Part shown: positions 4,645 to 5,054 of the stretch, piece by piece
Layout: each line of letters starts with the position of its first letter
Position numbering within the stretch: the first letter of the stretch is position 1
DNA from: SHLQ01 sp964494395
GTDB taxonomy: Bacteria; Actinomycetota; Acidimicrobiia; Acidimicrobiales; SHLQ01
Length of the DNA: 5,054 nucleotides
Direction: 5' to 3'
NCBI GenBank assembly: GCA_964494395.1
Contig: CAZBTI010000185.1
Location: forward strand, 1-5,054
Notes under the pieces: model-generated
Told to the model about the DNA's origin: nothing
Seen by the model: the letters and a program-made list of their open reading frames with translations, nothing else
Database searches by the model: none
Translations under genes and position numbers: made by a program

Positions 4645-5054
4645 ATGATCTCAACGGAAAACGTGCGCGACGTTCTTGAAGCAGCACAGGCATTTATCGG
4701 GACCAATGGAAGGGGTTCCTCAGCGGTTGCACTCGCAGCGTTCTTGGTCGTCTTGACTGGGTGCACCAGCGGAGACTCAGCAGCAAGTGAAGGGGGCGCA
4801 TCGAGCGCGACAGCCACTTCGGGAACGCTGGTTGCAGCGGAAGCAGAAACGTTGCTGCAGATTGCTTCGTCAAACCAGCAATGGGTGGAGCAGCTCAGCT
4901 GGGATCTCGACGCCGACCCTTGCACTTGGACGGGCATAGTTTGCTCGGATGATGAAGTGGTCACGATTTCTTTGGCAGACAGCGAACTCACTGGTGAGGT
5001 TCCAGCTGAGTTGGCAGAGCTGACGAACCTGCAGCAGCTGGGTCTTGGAGGCAA
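4645..5054 (+). CDS. LRR lipoprotein, plant-type repeats, N-terminal part (cut by window edge)
   Basis: The frame from the ATG at 4645 stays open for 136 codons to the window end. A hydrophobic stretch AVALAAFLVVLTGC (27-40) ends in the lipobox LTGC, so C40 should be lipidated after cleavage by signal peptidase II and the mature protein tethered to the outer face of the membrane. A Ser/Ala/Thr/Gly-rich linker (41-65) follows. Then comes the same cap as in the upstream LRR protein: ETLLQIASSNQQW (68-80), W86 and DPCTWTGIVC (91-100), with C93 and C100 at the same spacing as C90 and C97 there. The first repeat contains LTGEVPAEL (115-123) and the second is just beginning at the edge. The N-region before the signal helix is odd: 26 residues with several acidic ones and R23 as the nearest basic residue. 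The two LRR genes are clearly paralogous. The ligand and role are unknown. Confidence 0.87.
   Translation, partial: MISTENVRDVLEAAQAFIGTNGRGSSAVALAAFLVVLTGCTSGDSAASEGGASSATATSGTLVAAEAETLLQIASSNQQWVEQLSWDLDADPCTWTGIVCSDDEVVTISLADSELTGEVPAELAELTNLQQLGLGG

Noticed and set aside
4512..5054. Long minus-strand open frame of 180 codons opposite the second LRR gene
   Set aside because: It is antisense to a frame with a lipobox, a Cys cap and LRR units. The translation is Ser/Ala-rich, with mirror images of the repeat and no recognisable domain.

Overview
The window looks like a chromosomal piece of a moderately GC-rich actinobacterium, possibly an uncultured marine or freshwater Acidimicrobiia relative. 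This is inferred from the mix of genes: an actinobacterial-style small helical protein (DUF6918-like), an RTX tail ending in the Cys-containing form common in actinobacterial secreted proteins, and signs of leaderless starts. No rRNA, tRNA, CRISPR array or transposase was seen, so the taxonomic placement is soft.

Layout. Positions 1-609 hold a minus-strand pair: a four-helix membrane protein (175-609) whose stop overlaps by 4 bases the start of a class I SAM-dependent methyltransferase (1-178, cut by the window edge). A 162-base divergent spacer separates it from gnd (772-2229), a complete NADP-type decarboxylating 6-phosphogluconate dehydrogenase of the oxidative pentose phosphate pathway. 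The apparent spacer 2230-2645 is not empty. Its minus strand carries about nine RTX calcium-binding nonapeptides in an open frame that has no ATG, GTG or TTG start and whose stop overlaps the gnd stop. I read this as a gene remnant or a frameshifted gene. Next is a 146-residue DUF6918-like protein (2646-3086), probably translated from a leaderless mRNA.

The right third is the most unusual part. It has two genes for secreted proteins built on the plant-type leucine-rich repeat (GEIPAEL repeats of 24 residues) behind a two-cysteine N-terminal cap (DPCxWxGxxC) like the plant LRRNT_2 cap. The first (3219-4037) is held by an N-terminal transmembrane anchor. The second (4645 to the window end, truncated) is a lipoprotein with an LTGC lipobox. 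A small two-helix membrane protein (4090-4341) lies on the opposite strand between them. The second LRR gene has a good sigma-70-like promoter and a leader of about 109 bases containing a GC-rich hairpin.

How they fit together: gnd is a housekeeping gene and shares no obvious pathway with its neighbours. The LRR pair reads as a paralogous surface-protein locus, probably for binding or recognition at the cell surface. No enzyme domain, kinase or secretion partner is visible, so the function is unknown.
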